Source of the DNA: Halomonas zincidurans B6
Lineage (GTDB): Bacteria > Pseudomonadota > Gammaproteobacteria > Pseudomonadales > Halomonadaceae
Length of the DNA stretch: 64,000 nt
Direction of reading: 5' to 3'
Assembly: GCF_000731955.1 (NCBI RefSeq)
Contig: NZ_JNCK01000001.1
Span: forward strand, 1,984,001-2,048,000
Position numbers and translations under genes: made by a program. Below the pieces are notes generated by a model. It was not told the origin of the DNA, searched no databases, and saw only the letters and a list, made by a program, of their open reading frames with translations. Of this stretch, positions 53,077 through 62,581 are shown piece after piece; position 1 is the stretch's first letter; each line of letters starts with the position of its first letter.

Positions 53077-53114
53077 CTGCAATGCAGCATAGCAAAGTCA
53101 TTGCTGCATTGCAA
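53077..53114. promoter_or_regulatory. Two PhaR-type operator palindromes upstream of the phasin
   Basis: CTGCAATGCAG (53077-53087) fits the CTGC-N3-GCAG form reported for PhaR in other bacteria, and CTGCATTGCAA (53104-53114) is a near match 27 bp away (centre to centre). They lie 81-118 bp before the phasin start, in the 416-bp gap 52997-53412, which holds no gene. Confidence 0.6.
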
Positions 53115-53146
53115 CATCCCCTTCCATGATGACATCGGGTATCGAG

Positions 53147-53152
53147 TATAAT
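53147..53152 (+). promoter_or_regulatory. Candidate -10 box toward livG
   Basis: Perfect TATAAT (GAGTATAATCC) on the plus strand, 260 bp before livG. The -35 is not clear. A long leader would follow. Confidence 0.4.
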
Positions 53153-53412
53153 CCGCGCGGCGATGCGCTCGAACGCGGGTACCAGGCATTGGCACCCTGC
53201 CACTGGCCGCCGATGCAGCGTTTAATCAACGCGGCAGCAAGCGCTTGTCGCTCCTACGCGTCGCGCTGTAAGGTCTGGCGACGACTCTCGTCGCACCAGT
53301 CACACCGTGAAGAGCGTTGCCGGCCAAGGTTGGGCGGAGCCCCGGCATATCCGCCTTGGCCGCAAGCACACGAGTGCAACACCACAACAAGACGCTTACG
53401 AGGAATTCTTCC

Positions 53413-54228
53413 TTGATTCGAATCGACAACGTCTCCAAGGCGTTCGGCGGCCTGCAGGCGGTACGGGGCGTTTCCTTCGAGGTGACGCAAGGCAGCATCA
53501 CCGGGCTGATCGGCCCCAACGGGGCCGGCAAGAGCACGCTGTTCAATATCGTCGCCGGCCTCTTTTCGCCTTCCAGCGGCCGCGTGCTGCTCGATGGCCA
53601 GGACATCACCGGGCTGCCGCCGCATACGCTGTTTCACCGCGGCCTGGTGCGCACCTTCCAGATTCCGCATGAATTCTCGCGCATGACGGTGCGCGAGAAC
53701 CTGATGGTGGTTCCGCCCGACCAGAGCGGCGAGAACCTGTTCAACACCTGGCTGCGCTGGGGCAAGGTCAAGCGGCAGGACAGCGAGGTGCTGGACCGCG
53801 TCGACGATGTGCTCAAGTTTCTCGAGATCACCCACGTCGCCGACGAGCTGGCCGGCAACTTGTCGGGCGGTCAGAAGAAGCTGCTCGATCTGGGCCGCAC
53901 GATGATGACCGACGCCAAGGTGGTCTTGCTCGACGAGCCCGGCGCCGGCGTCAATCGCACCCTGCTCGGCAAGATTCGCGAGGCGATCCTGCGGCTCAAC
54001 CGCGAGCGCGGCTACACCTTCTGCGTCATCGAACACGACATGGACCTGATCTCGGCGCTGTGCGAGCCGGTTCACGTGATGGCCAACGGCGCGCTGATCG
54101 CCTCCGGCTCGATGGAGGCGCTGCGCCGGAACGAGGAGGTCCGCGAGGCCTATCTGGGCGGTGGCGCCAGCGGCCGGATGGGCGAAGCGACCGGCAAGCC
54201 CGCAACCGATCAAGGAGCGCCCTCATGA
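53413..54228 (+). CDS. livG: Branched-chain amino-acid-type ABC transporter ATPase LivG
   Basis: 271-residue ATPase. Walker A GPNGAGKS is at 34-41, the signature is LSGGQKKLLDLGR, and Walker B is VVLLDEPGAGVNRTL. It belongs to the LivG side by the start IRIDNVSKAFGGLQAVRGVSFEV and the C-terminal LGGG. The start is TTG at 53413 with GAGGA 8 nt upstream; no closer ATG fits. The substrate could be amino acids, amides or urea-like compounds. Confidence 0.92.
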   Translation: MIRIDNVSKAFGGLQAVRGVSFEVTQGSITGLIGPNGAGKSTLFNIVAGLFSPSSGRVLLDGQDITGLPPHTLFHRGLVRTFQIPHEFSRMTVRENLMVVPPDQSGENLFNTWLRWGKVKRQDSEVLDRVDDVLKFLEITHVADELAGNLSGGQKKLLDLGRTMMTDAKVVLLDEPGAGVNRTLLGKIREAILRLNRERGYTFCVIEHDMDLISALCEPVHVMANGALIASGSMEALRRNEEVREAYLGGGASGRMGEATGKPATDQGAPS

Positions 54229-54932
54229 GCAGCCTGCTCGAAGCCAAGGGTCTCTACGGCGGCTATGGCGGTGCCGACATCCTCAAGGGCACCGACCTGC
54301 GCGTGGAGAGCGACGAGATCGTGGTCATCGTCGGCCCCAACGGCGCCGGCAAGTCCACCGCCATGAAGGCGGTGTTCGGCCTGTTGCGGATTCGCCAAGG
54401 CCAGATCCTCTACCATGGCGAGGCGATCACCAACTCAAAGCCCGAACAGATGGTTCGCCGTGGCATCGCTTATGTGCCCCAGGAGAAGAACGTCTTCCCG
54501 TCGATGACGGTGCGCGAGAACCTCGAGATGGGCGCCTACCTGATGAAAGGCGACCTGTCCAAGCGCCTCGACACGGTCTACACGCTGTTCCCCAAGCTCG
54601 CCGAGCGCCGCCGCCAGCAGGCTGGCCTGATGTCCGGCGGCGAGCGCCAGATGGTCGCCATGGGCCGCGCGCTGATGATCGATCCGCAGCTGTTGATGCT
54701 CGACGAACCCACCGCCGGCCTCTCGCCGCTGCTGATCGACGAGACCTTCGAACGCATCCGGGAGATCAACGCTCAGGGCATCGGCGTGCTGATGGTCGAA
54801 CAGAACGCCAAGCAGGCACTGGCCATCGCCAGCCGCGGCTACGTGCTGGCCACCGGCAGTAACCGCCACGAAGACACCGGCCCCAACCTGTTGGCCAACC
54901 CGGAAGTCGCCGAAATGTTCCTGGGAGGCTGA
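54225..54932 (+). CDS. livF: Branched-chain amino-acid-type ABC transporter ATPase LivF
   Basis: 235-residue second ATPase: GPNGAGKST near 41, VPQEKNVFPSMTVRENLEMG, signature MSGGERQMVAMGRALM, Walker B LLMLDEPTAGLSP and MVEQNAKQAL. It overlaps livG by ATGA, indicating coupled translation. Confidence 0.94.
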   Translation: MSSLLEAKGLYGGYGGADILKGTDLRVESDEIVVIVGPNGAGKSTAMKAVFGLLRIRQGQILYHGEAITNSKPEQMVRRGIAYVPQEKNVFPSMTVRENLEMGAYLMKGDLSKRLDTVYTLFPKLAERRRQQAGLMSGGERQMVAMGRALMIDPQLLMLDEPTAGLSPLLIDETFERIREINAQGIGVLMVEQNAKQALAIASRGYVLATGSNRHEDTGPNLLANPEVAEMFLGG

Positions 54933-54935
54933 ACC

Positions 54936-55805
54936 ATGTCCGATATTCTGCAACTGCTCGTCTACGGCCTGATACTGGGCAGCGTGCTGACCATGGGCGC
55001 GATCGGCGTGTCGATGATCTTCGGCATCCTGCGCTTCGCGCACTTCGCGCATGGCGACTTCATGACCCTCGGCGCCTACCTGGGGCTGTCCTTCATCTCG
55101 GCCTTCGGGTTGAGCGCATGGTGGGCGCTGCCCGCGGCGATGGTCGGCATGGCGGTGATCGCGGTATTCATCGACCAGGTACTCTATCGGCGCATTCGCC
55201 GCACCCAGCCGGTGATCCTGCTGATCGCCTCGTTCGGCATGGCGCTGATCCTGCGCAGCCTGGTGCAGCTGATCTGGGGTTCCAACAACCAGACCTACGC
55301 CTCGGGCATCCAGTTTCCCTGGCGCCTCGACTGGCTGGGCGGGCTGCGCCTCAAGCCCGATCAGCTGTGGATCATGCTGATCTCGTTGGGCCTGGTCGCC
55401 GGCGTGCATCTGTTCCTGACGCGTACCCGGCTGGGCAAGGCGATGCGCGCGATGTCCGACAACATGGACCTGGCGCTGGTCTCGGGGATTCCCGCCGAGC
55501 GTGTGATCATGGTCACCTGGGTGATCGGCGGCGCGCTGGCGGCGGCGGCCGGGGTATTCCTGGGCATCGACACGCGTCTGCACCCGGTGATGGGCTGGAC
55601 CACGCTGCTGCCGGTATTCGCCGCAGCGATCCTCGGCGGCATCGGCCGGCCCTACGGTGCCATCGCCGGCGGCATGATCATCGGCGTGTCGATGGAAATG
55701 TCGACGCTGCTGATCCCCGCCGCCTACAAGCCCGCCGTGGCCTTCGCGATCATGGTCGGCATGCTCATTCTGCGTCCGCAGGGTATCTTCAAGGGGACTG
55801 TGTGA
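54936..55805 (+). CDS. livH: Branched-chain amino-acid-type ABC transporter permease LivH
   Basis: 289-residue permease with about eight hydrophobic helices. ILRFAHFAHGDFMTLGAYLG near the N-terminus, RTRLGKAMRAMSDNMDLALVSGI (ATPase-docking loop) and ILGGIGRPYGAIAGG are typical. It ends in ILRPQGIFKGTV and overlaps livM by one base. Confidence 0.94.
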   Translation: MSDILQLLVYGLILGSVLTMGAIGVSMIFGILRFAHFAHGDFMTLGAYLGLSFISAFGLSAWWALPAAMVGMAVIAVFIDQVLYRRIRRTQPVILLIASFGMALILRSLVQLIWGSNNQTYASGIQFPWRLDWLGGLRLKPDQLWIMLISLGLVAGVHLFLTRTRLGKAMRAMSDNMDLALVSGIPAERVIMVTWVIGGALAAAAGVFLGIDTRLHPVMGWTTLLPVFAAAILGGIGRPYGAIAGGMIIGVSMEMSTLLIPAAYKPAVAFAIMVGMLILRPQGIFKGTV

Positions 55806-56749
55806 TGGAATTCACCGGCATCGCCTCGTACCTGGTCTCGTTTCTGACCTTCGCCGGCGTCTACGCCGTGCTCGCGCTGGGCCTCAACATGCAGTGGGGC
55901 TTCACCGGCCAGTTCAATATCGGCATCGCCGGCTTCTTCGCGGTCGGCGCCTATACCAGCGCGATCCTCACCACGCCGTCGAGCCCCGCCTACCTGGGCG
56001 GCTTCGGCATGCCGTTTCTGGTCGGCCTGGCCGGCGCGATCGTCGCCTCGACGCTGCTCGGTCTGATCGTCGGCCTGATCACCGCGCGGCTGCGTACCGA
56101 CTACCTGGCCATCGCCTCGATCGGCATCGCCGAGATGGTCCGGCTGTTCGTCAAGAACGAGGACTGGCTGACCAATGGCGTACGCGGCATCGCCGGCATC
56201 GACCGGCCGCTGGCCGGCACCGCGCTGGATAGCCCGTTCGCCTATCTGGTGATCGTGGCGCTGTTCGTCGCCGGCGTGTACTTTCTGGTCGAGCGCGCCT
56301 ACGCCTCGCCCTGGGGCCGCGTGCTGCGCGCCATCCGCGAGAACGAACCGGCCACCGCGGCGGCCGGCAAGTCGATCGCCGGCTTCCGGTTGCAGGCATT
56401 CGTGCTGGGCTCGGCGATCATGGGCCTGGGCGGCGGGCTGTATGCCCACTTTTTCGGTTTCCTGAGCCCCGAGGCGTTCATGCCGCTCTACGGGACATTC
56501 CTGGTCTGGGTGATGCTGATCGCCGGCGGCAGTGGCAACAACCGCGGCGCGATTCTCGGCGCCGTGGTGGTGTGGGGCGTATGGTCGGGCACCGCGCTGC
56601 TCACCGACCTGCTGCCCACCGAGTACGCCACCCAGGCCGCGGCACTGCGCGTGCTGTTGATCGGTGTGCTGCTGCAGGTAATTCTGGTCCTGCGTCCCGA
56701 GGGGATCCTGCCCGAGAAGCCGCCCAAGCTGCTCGCCAGGAAACGCTGA
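55805..56749 (+). CDS. livM: Branched-chain amino-acid-type ABC transporter permease LivM
   Basis: 314-residue second permease: LGLNMQWGFTGQFNIGIAGFFAVGAYTSA, DYLAIASIGIAEMVRL, SPWGRVLRAIRENEPATAAAGKS and AGGSGNNRGAILGA. The start is the ATG at 55805. The frame is open upstream through livH, but that part is not livM. Last gene of livGFHM. Confidence 0.94.
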   Translation: MEFTGIASYLVSFLTFAGVYAVLALGLNMQWGFTGQFNIGIAGFFAVGAYTSAILTTPSSPAYLGGFGMPFLVGLAGAIVASTLLGLIVGLITARLRTDYLAIASIGIAEMVRLFVKNEDWLTNGVRGIAGIDRPLAGTALDSPFAYLVIVALFVAGVYFLVERAYASPWGRVLRAIRENEPATAAAGKSIAGFRLQAFVLGSAIMGLGGGLYAHFFGFLSPEAFMPLYGTFLVWVMLIAGGSGNNRGAILGAVVVWGVWSGTALLTDLLPTEYATQAAALRVLLIGVLLQVILVLRPEGILPEKPPKLLARKR

Positions 56750-56773
56750 GCCGCAACCGGCCTGCGCCCATCA

Positions 56774-56805
56774 CGACAACGCCCGGCCTAGGCCGGGCGT
56801 TGTCG
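56774..56805. terminator. Bidirectional terminator between livM and the binding-protein gene
   Basis: Perfect 32-bp palindrome centred on CCTAGG, starting 24 bp after livM, between convergent genes. GTTGTCGTTG follows on the plus side. Confidence 0.8.
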
Positions 56806-56857
56806 TTGAGGATCATCGCGACGGCCAGGCGACACTCGATCGCCTGGCGCGCGTTGC

Positions 56858-58072
56858 TTACATCTTGGGCTCGAAGATCCGGTTGGTGACGACCTTGCCG
56901 TCCTTGAAGGTCCACTCGCCGAAGGTGCCGGGCACGTCGCCGTTGTCGTCGAAGTTGACCGAGCCGGAGGCGCCCTGGTAATCGATCTCCTTGCCCGCCT
57001 CGAGCAGCTTGACGGCCTTCTCGAATTCGCCCGGGCCGACCTGCTCGCCCGGCGGGTTGGCGACCGCGCGCAACTGATCGCGGATCGCCACGCTGTCGGT
57101 GGTGCCGGCCGCCTGAGCCGCCAGCGAGAGCAGATAGAAGGCGTCGTAGGCGGTATCCAGGTAGGGCTTGGGCGGCAGCGAGCCGTATTCACTTTCGTAG
57201 GCACTGCTGAAGTGCTGGGCCCCCGGCGAGTCGGCGCGGGCCTGCGGCACGGTGCCCACCGAACCTTCCAGGTACTGCGCGCCCAGATTGTCGACCAGTT
57301 CGGGGGCCTTCATGCCGTCGGTGAAGACGAAGTTCCTGAAGAAACCGCCCTCCAGCGACTGGCGCAGGATGGTCTGGCCGTTCTCCGGGTAACCGACCAA
57401 TACCAGCGCTTCGGCGTCGTCGTTGGCGGCCTGCTGAAGTTCGCCGCGGTAGGCCGCCTGGCCCTGCTCGTAGGCCACCGACGCGGAGACCGTGCCGCCC
57501 GCCTTCTCGAAGGCCTGGGTGAAGGCTTCGGCAAGCCCCTTGCCGTAGTCGTTGTTGATATAGATGATGCTGACGTTCTCGTAGCCCTTTTCCTGGGTCA
57601 CTTCGGAGAGCGCCACGCCCTGGAAGGCATCCGACGGCACGGTGCGGAACAGGAAGTCGCCATCATTCAGCGAGGTGATCACCGGCGAGGTCGAGGCGCT
57701 GCTGATCTGCGGCACCTGTTCGGGCTTCGAGACGCTCTGGGCCACAGGGATGGTCACCCCGCTGGAAAGCGCGCCTAAAATCGCGTTGACGCCTTCGATG
57801 TTGACCAGCTTCTGGGCCGCGGCGACGCCCGGCTGCGGCGAGGTCTGGGTATCGCCGCTGCTGATTGTGACGTCCTCGCCGAGCACACCGCCGGCGGAAT
57901 TGATCTCCTTGGCGGCGAGTTGCGCGGCCTTGAGCGCGGGCTCACCATAGCTTTGCAGATCGCCGGTCAGCGGCACCAGCACGCCGATCTTGAGCGGCGC
58001 GGCCAGGGCGGAAAGACTGGTGGCCAAGGCCACCGCGGAAATGGCACCGATAAGCGGTTTCTTGACGGTCAT
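56858..58072 (-). CDS. ABC transporter substrate-binding protein (LivJ/K-like)
   Basis: 404-residue periplasmic type I binding protein with a Sec signal (cleavage near LAA, about 25). It shows LKIGVLVPLTGDLQSYGEPALKAA, AAKEINSAGGVLGEDV, SGVTIPVAQSVSK, and IIYINNDYGKGLAEAF. It is convergent with livM rather than in the operon, so it may be expressed independently and in excess. The substrate is undetermined. Confidence 0.92.
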   Translation of the reverse strand: MTVKKPLIGAISAVALATSLSALAAPLKIGVLVPLTGDLQSYGEPALKAAQLAAKEINSAGGVLGEDVTISSGDTQTSPQPGVAAAQKLVNIEGVNAILGALSSGVTIPVAQSVSKPEQVPQISSASTSPVITSLNDGDFLFRTVPSDAFQGVALSEVTQEKGYENVSIIYINNDYGKGLAEAFTQAFEKAGGTVSASVAYEQGQAAYRGELQQAANDDAEALVLVGYPENGQTILRQSLEGGFFRNFVFTDGMKAPELVDNLGAQYLEGSVGTVPQARADSPGAQHFSSAYESEYGSLPPKPYLDTAYDAFYLLSLAAQAAGTTDSVAIRDQLRAVANPPGEQVGPGEFEKAVKLLEAGKEIDYQGASGSVNFDDNGDVPGTFGEWTFKDGKVVTNRIFEPKM

Positions 58073-58311
58073 GGCAGAGACTCCTTTGCTGACCTTGATT
58101 GTTGGTTGATCGGTGGGCGTGACCCTTCATTGACATCAACCCGTGGTCCAGCATAAGCGGGTCGCTGGCAATAGACAAAGCACCGCGTAGCGCGGCAGTC
58201 AACGCTCGCCAGGCGTGGCAACGAGGGAGTCGCGCATGGCCGGGCAATTAGTTAGCATGTTAATACTTGCCGCGGATCGTCACCTCGCCGCTTAACCAGC
58301 CAAGGACGCGC

Positions 58312-58530
58312 ATGGGACTTCAGGAAATCGCCCTCGGCGGCATCTATCTGAGCCCCTTGCTGGGCTACGCGCTAGTCGGCTTCATCAGCGCCGTCATCGT
58401 GCGCAGTTGCCTGCATCGCCTCCTGCGCCAGCATATCCTATGGTACGAGGCGTGGTTCGATGCCGCCCTGTTCATCATCTTCACGGCGCTCGCCGCCTTC
58501 CTTTTTTCCGTTCTCGGTGAGGCTAGCTAG
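58312..58530 (+). CDS. aaeX: DUF1656 small membrane protein (AaeX-like)
   Basis: 72-residue protein with two hydrophobic helices (about 12-31 and 50-68), IALGGIYLSPLLGYALVG being typical for DUF1656. It always accompanies HlyD and FUSC efflux genes, as here: aaeA follows after 3 bp. Confidence 0.9.
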   Translation: MGLQEIALGGIYLSPLLGYALVGFISAVIVRSCLHRLLRQHILWYEAWFDAALFIIFTALAAFLFSVLGEAS

Positions 58531-58533
58531 TCG

Positions 58534-59400
58534 ATGCGCACGTCGTTACGCATTCTCATTACCCTGCTGATCGTCGCCATCGCCATCGCCGCCGGGCTAT
58601 GGCTGTGGCACTACTATCTCTACACGCCGTGGACCCGCGACGGCCGCGTGCGCGCCAACGTGATCACCGTCGCCGCAGACGTCTCCGGCTGGGTCGACAC
58701 GCTGGCGGTGCAGGACAATGCCCGCGTCGAGCAAGGCGAGGTGTTGTTCACGATCAATGACGCGCGTTTCCAGGCAGCGCTCGAACGTGCCCAGGCGGTG
58801 GTCGACCAGCGCCAGGCGACTCTCGATCTCAAACGCAACGAGCAGTCCCGGCGCCAGCGCCTCAGCCGCCAGGCGATCAGCGCCGAGGATCGAGAGATCG
58901 CCCGCATCGACACGCGGGTCGCCGCGGCCAACCTGGCCCAGGCCGAGGCCGACCTGGAAAGCGCGCGCATCGACCTTCAACGCACCGTCGTCAAGGCGCC
59001 GGTGACCGGCCATATCCTCAACATGCACCTCAATGCGGGCAATTACGTCAACGCCGGTCAGGGCACGATGGCACTGGTCCAGGCGGATTCCTTCTATGTC
59101 ACCGGCTATTTCGAAGAGACCAAGATGCCGTTCATCGATCTCGGCGACGCCGCCGTGGTCACGCTGATGAGCGGCGACACCCGCCTGCGCGGGCATGTCG
59201 CCGGCATCGGACGGGGCATCGCCAACACCAACACCTCGACCAATAGCGAGCTGTTGCCCCAGGTCCAGCCGACCTTCAACTGGGTGCGCCTGGCCCAGCG
59301 CATTCCGGTGCGCATCGCCCTCGACGACGTTCCCGAAGACGTCCTGTTGAGCGCCGGGATGACCGCAACGGTGCGCATCGTCGACGCCGCCGGCAAGTGA
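58534..59400 (+). CDS. aaeA: HlyD-family periplasmic adaptor (AaeA-like)
   Basis: 288-residue membrane-fusion protein: one N-terminal membrane segment (about 7-28), YYLYTPWTRDGRVRANVI, the biotinyl-lipoyl halves (VSGWVDTLAVQDNARVEQGEVLF and VKAPVTGHILNMHLNAGNYV), an alpha-hairpin between them and a beta-barrel end. It is the partner of the FUSC protein next to it. Confidence 0.93.
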   Translation: MRTSLRILITLLIVAIAIAAGLWLWHYYLYTPWTRDGRVRANVITVAADVSGWVDTLAVQDNARVEQGEVLFTINDARFQAALERAQAVVDQRQATLDLKRNEQSRRQRLSRQAISAEDREIARIDTRVAAANLAQAEADLESARIDLQRTVVKAPVTGHILNMHLNAGNYVNAGQGTMALVQADSFYVTGYFEETKMPFIDLGDAAVVTLMSGDTRLRGHVAGIGRGIANTNTSTNSELLPQVQPTFNWVRLAQRIPVRIALDDVPEDVLLSAGMTATVRIVDAAGK

Positions 59401-59410
59401 GCTCAGCCTG

Positions 59411-61438
59411 ATGTCGGCTTTCCTCGATGCCTACCTGACGCCCTCGGCGAGCGCCGTCAAGTTCGCCATCAAGGCTACCCTGGCGATGTTCCTGGCGCTC
59501 TACCTGGCGCTGTGGCTCGATCTTGACCGTCCCTACTGGGCGCTGATCTCGGCGGCTTTCCTGCAGATCCGCCCGATGAGCGGCATGGTCGTCGAGAAGG
59601 GGCTGTGCCAGATCGGCGGCACCGCCATCGGTGCGGTGGCCGGCATCGCGATCATGGCGCTGTTCGTTCAGGCGCGGGTCCCGGCGCTCATCGCGCTGAC
59701 CGCCTGGATCATGCTCTGCACCTATGGCAGTTCATTGCTGCGCAACAACTTCTCCTACGGCTGCATCATGGCCGCGGTGACCGCGATGCTGATCGTGGTG
59801 ATCGCCGGCAGCAACCCGGCAAGCGTCTTCGACGTAGCCGTCGCGCGGCTTTCCGAGCTCGGCCTGGGTGCGATCTGCGCGACCCTGGTCAGCTCGCTGC
59901 TGTGGCCCTCGCGGGTCAGCGACCATCTGGCCGCCCAGGCCGATAACGTGGTCAACCAGGCATTCGTCCAGGCCGCGCAGCGCCTCGAGGCCAGCGACGA
60001 CGAAGCGGCGCTGCAGGCCTCGCTGACCGGTAGCCTGGAGCCGCTGACGACGCTCGAGACCGACAGTCAGGCGGCACGCTACGAGGGCCCCGTGGGCAAG
60101 GGCCGGGTGCGCGCCACACATGTGCTGACCCGACGTACGCTCCGTTTTTTGGCCACGCTACAGGCCATGCAGCGCCTGTTGCGCGATCACGACACGCGGA
60201 TCGATGACGATATTCGCCAACTCATCGCCGAGATCGCCGCGGGCTTTCGTCAGGCCGAGCAGGCCAGCGGCGTGAGCGCGGCCCGCGAAGGGCTTCAGGC
60301 CCTGCGCCACCGCGCTCACCGGCAGGACACCGCCAACCTTGCCCCGCTGCAGCGACGCATCGTGCTGGGGCTGCGCGAGGCGCTCGGTCACGCCATCGTG
60401 ATGCTCGACGCCCGCGAGGCGATCACCCGCCCCCGCGACCGTCAGCTACGCAGCGGCCAGCTGTCCTGGCACCGCGACCACCTCGCCGCCGGCGTCAACG
60501 CCCTGCGCGCGGGTATCGTGTTCGCCAGCCTGGCGACGTTCTGGATACTCACCCATTGGTCCAACGGTCAGGTGGCGATGCTGCTGGGCACGCTGTTCTC
60601 GGCGTTCTTCGCCAGTCGCGACAATCCGATCGCGCTGACCCTGGCGTTCTTCAAGGGCATGCTGTTCGCCCTCCCCAGCGCCTTCCTGTTCGGTCACGTG
60701 CTGCTTTCGCAGGCCTCGGGCTTTGCGTTGCTGGCATTATTGCTCGGCACACCGTTGTTCCTCGGCCTGCTCGGCGCCGGCAACCCCAGGACCATGGGCC
60801 ACTGCCTGGCGTTCACCATCTTCAATATCCTGCTGATCATGCCCGGCAATGGCATGGACTTCTCGTTCGACAGCTTCGCCAATCGCGCCATCGGCGTGAT
60901 CGTCGGGCTCAGTGCAGTGGTGATGAGCTTTCGGCTGTTGCCCGGCTTGGGTGCGACGCTGCGCCAGCGGCGCCTGGTCGCTTCGATCAGCCGCGACCTG
61001 CGGCGCATCGATCGCCACTCGCGTCACGCCACCGAGACGCGCTTTGCCGGGCGCATGGCCGATCGCATCCTGTCGATGGCCCGCCACGACGACACGCTGC
61101 CGGAACAGCAACGCTACCTGCTCGCGCTGGGCCTGACCGGACTCGACATGGGCAACAGCAGCCTGCGCCTGCGTTCATGGCTGGACGACACGCCCCACCC
61201 CGCGGTGAAGCGTGCCCAGCGCCGCGTTCACCAAGCGCTGGCCGAGGCCTACGCCGACAGCGCCGTCGGACGGCCCATCGGTGACGGGCTGCCCCGGGCC
61301 GCGCAAACCCTGCAGGAAGCCGTCGCCCGCCATGACGCCTTGCCCGGGGAGCAGCGGTCGCTGTTGCAGGGTCTGCTCGAGCGTCTCGAGCTGACTCTCA
61401 GGCAGCAGGCCGAGCGCCAGACGGCGAGGGATCGCTGA
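59411..61438 (+). CDS. aaeB: FUSC-family aromatic acid efflux pump (AaeB-like)
   Basis: 675-residue inner-membrane protein of the FUSC/AaeB family, with two blocks of about five helices (20-170 and 360-510) and cytoplasmic helical regions between and after. YWALISAAFLQIRPMSGMVVEKGL is characteristic. With AaeX and AaeA it likely exports hydroxylated aromatic acids; the substrate is inferred. No AaeR-type LysR regulator is adjacent. Confidence 0.93.
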   Translation: MSAFLDAYLTPSASAVKFAIKATLAMFLALYLALWLDLDRPYWALISAAFLQIRPMSGMVVEKGLCQIGGTAIGAVAGIAIMALFVQARVPALIALTAWIMLCTYGSSLLRNNFSYGCIMAAVTAMLIVVIAGSNPASVFDVAVARLSELGLGAICATLVSSLLWPSRVSDHLAAQADNVVNQAFVQAAQRLEASDDEAALQASLTGSLEPLTTLETDSQAARYEGPVGKGRVRATHVLTRRTLRFLATLQAMQRLLRDHDTRIDDDIRQLIAEIAAGFRQAEQASGVSAAREGLQALRHRAHRQDTANLAPLQRRIVLGLREALGHAIVMLDAREAITRPRDRQLRSGQLSWHRDHLAAGVNALRAGIVFASLATFWILTHWSNGQVAMLLGTLFSAFFASRDNPIALTLAFFKGMLFALPSAFLFGHVLLSQASGFALLALLLGTPLFLGLLGAGNPRTMGHCLAFTIFNILLIMPGNGMDFSFDSFANRAIGVIVGLSAVVMSFRLLPGLGATLRQRRLVASISRDLRRIDRHSRHATETRFAGRMADRILSMARHDDTLPEQQRYLLALGLTGLDMGNSSLRLRSWLDDTPHPAVKRAQRRVHQALAEAYADSAVGRPIGDGLPRAAQTLQEAVARHDALPGEQRSLLQGLLERLELTLRQQAERQTARDR

Positions 61439-61476
61439 GTCTCGATCGGCGTCGCGTCACCAGAGATGGAGCATTT

Positions 61477-61662
61477 CTAATCGAACAGGTGCTTGCGCGC
61501 CTCCGCATCCATGCTCACCCCATCCTGCCGGTTGATCTTATCGACACGCGCGCAGCCGCGCTTGACGCCATCGGCCGGATAACGATCGACGATCGTCGGA
61601 ATCCGGTTGCTGGGGCGATCTCCAGAAATTCGGCGCTGAACTGCTCCCCCCGATAACCGGCT
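61477..61662 (-). pseudogene. Remnant of a second glutathione S-transferase gene
   Basis: The minus strand just past the intact GST stop reads YRGEQFSAEFLEIAP, then after a one-base shift SNRIPTIVDRYPADG, both from the thioredoxin-like domain of YfcG/YghU-type enzymes. It then jumps to VKRGCARVDKINRQDGVSMDAEARKHLFD and a stop, which looks like the C-terminal tail of the same family. So the gene has lost its start, carries a frameshift and lacks its middle (~120 residues). Confidence 0.7.
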
Positions 61663-62373
61663 TCAGTTGGCGTAGGCGCCCTCGATATCGACGATGCGCA
61701 TGGCGTTGCGTCCCAGTCCGCCATGCACATCGAGCATGCGCTCCATCCAGGCGTAGACCGGGTCGGCGTTCGACACCAGATCGGCAGTCGAGACGCAGCG
61801 CGCCCACATGAAGCTGCCGAACAGCAGGTAGTCGGCAGCGGCCGGCGCCTCGCCATCGACGAAATCCGCCTCACCGAGCCGCCCGCGCAGCGGCTCCAGC
61901 GCCTGGTCGAGCTGGCTCAGCCCGCGGCTCGGCGCATGAACCTCCTCGAGGGCACGGCCGAAAGCCTTCTCGCGGGTCTCGCGGAAATACTCGCGGTCGC
62001 GCGGATCAAGGGCGTTGTACAGATCCATGACGATGGTCTTCATCATCCCCGGAGCCAGGCTGCGTTCGGCATAGAACTTGAGAAAGCGCGCCCGAGCTTC
62101 TGCCTCGCCGCTGCCCAGCAACGGCTTGTCGGGGTAGGTGCGGTCGAGATAGCGAAAGATCTCGTAGCTGTCGGTCACGGTCTGCTCGCCGTCGACCAGC
62201 ACCGGCACCTTGCCCTGCTCGGAAAAGCCGATCGCCGGCTTGTCGGTGAAGTGCCAGGGTCGGGTTTCGTAATCCAACCCCTTGTGGGCCAGCGCATACT
62301 TGACGCGCCAGCAGTAAGGAGAAAAGCGCAGATTCTCGTCGATACCGCACAGGTCATACAGTACTCGTGGCAT
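61663..62373 (-). CDS. Glutathione S-transferase family protein (beta-etherase-like)
   Basis: 236-residue GST with N-terminal thioredoxin-like domain: RFSPYCWRVKYALAHKGLDYE, KVPVLVDGEQTVTDSYEIFRYLD, and a C-terminal helical domain (DFVDGEAPAAADYLLFG). It resembles the LigE/Atu-type group, which has an SPYCW motif. The start at 62373 is chosen because MPRVLYDLCGID is where the fold begins; the ATG at 62418 is possible. The substrate is unknown. Confidence 0.88.
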   Translation of the reverse strand: MPRVLYDLCGIDENLRFSPYCWRVKYALAHKGLDYETRPWHFTDKPAIGFSEQGKVPVLVDGEQTVTDSYEIFRYLDRTYPDKPLLGSGEAEARARFLKFYAERSLAPGMMKTIVMDLYNALDPRDREYFRETREKAFGRALEEVHAPSRGLSQLDQALEPLRGRLGEADFVDGEAPAAADYLLFGSFMWARCVSTADLVSNADPVYAWMERMLDVHGGLGRNAMRIVDIEGAYAN

Positions 62374-62581
62374 AGCATCCTCGGCATCAGCAGCGTTGTC
62401 TGCAGACGCTACCATCATGCCCGCGATGCCGCCACTCCTTGTCCAGTCGGTCCTGATTGCTATCCATTAGTCTAATCGGCTTACCTTGCCCTGCCCTTTC
62501 GGACCCCGGCAAACTAGCAACAAAACCCTATTCTCCTTTTTTTAACAATGACATGGCAGGAAAATCCAGAGGTACCCTTAT

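Noticed and set aside
55118..55804. Open frame extending livM upstream by 229 codons
   Set aside because: It overlaps livH in another frame; livM begins at the conserved membrane segment from ATG 55805.
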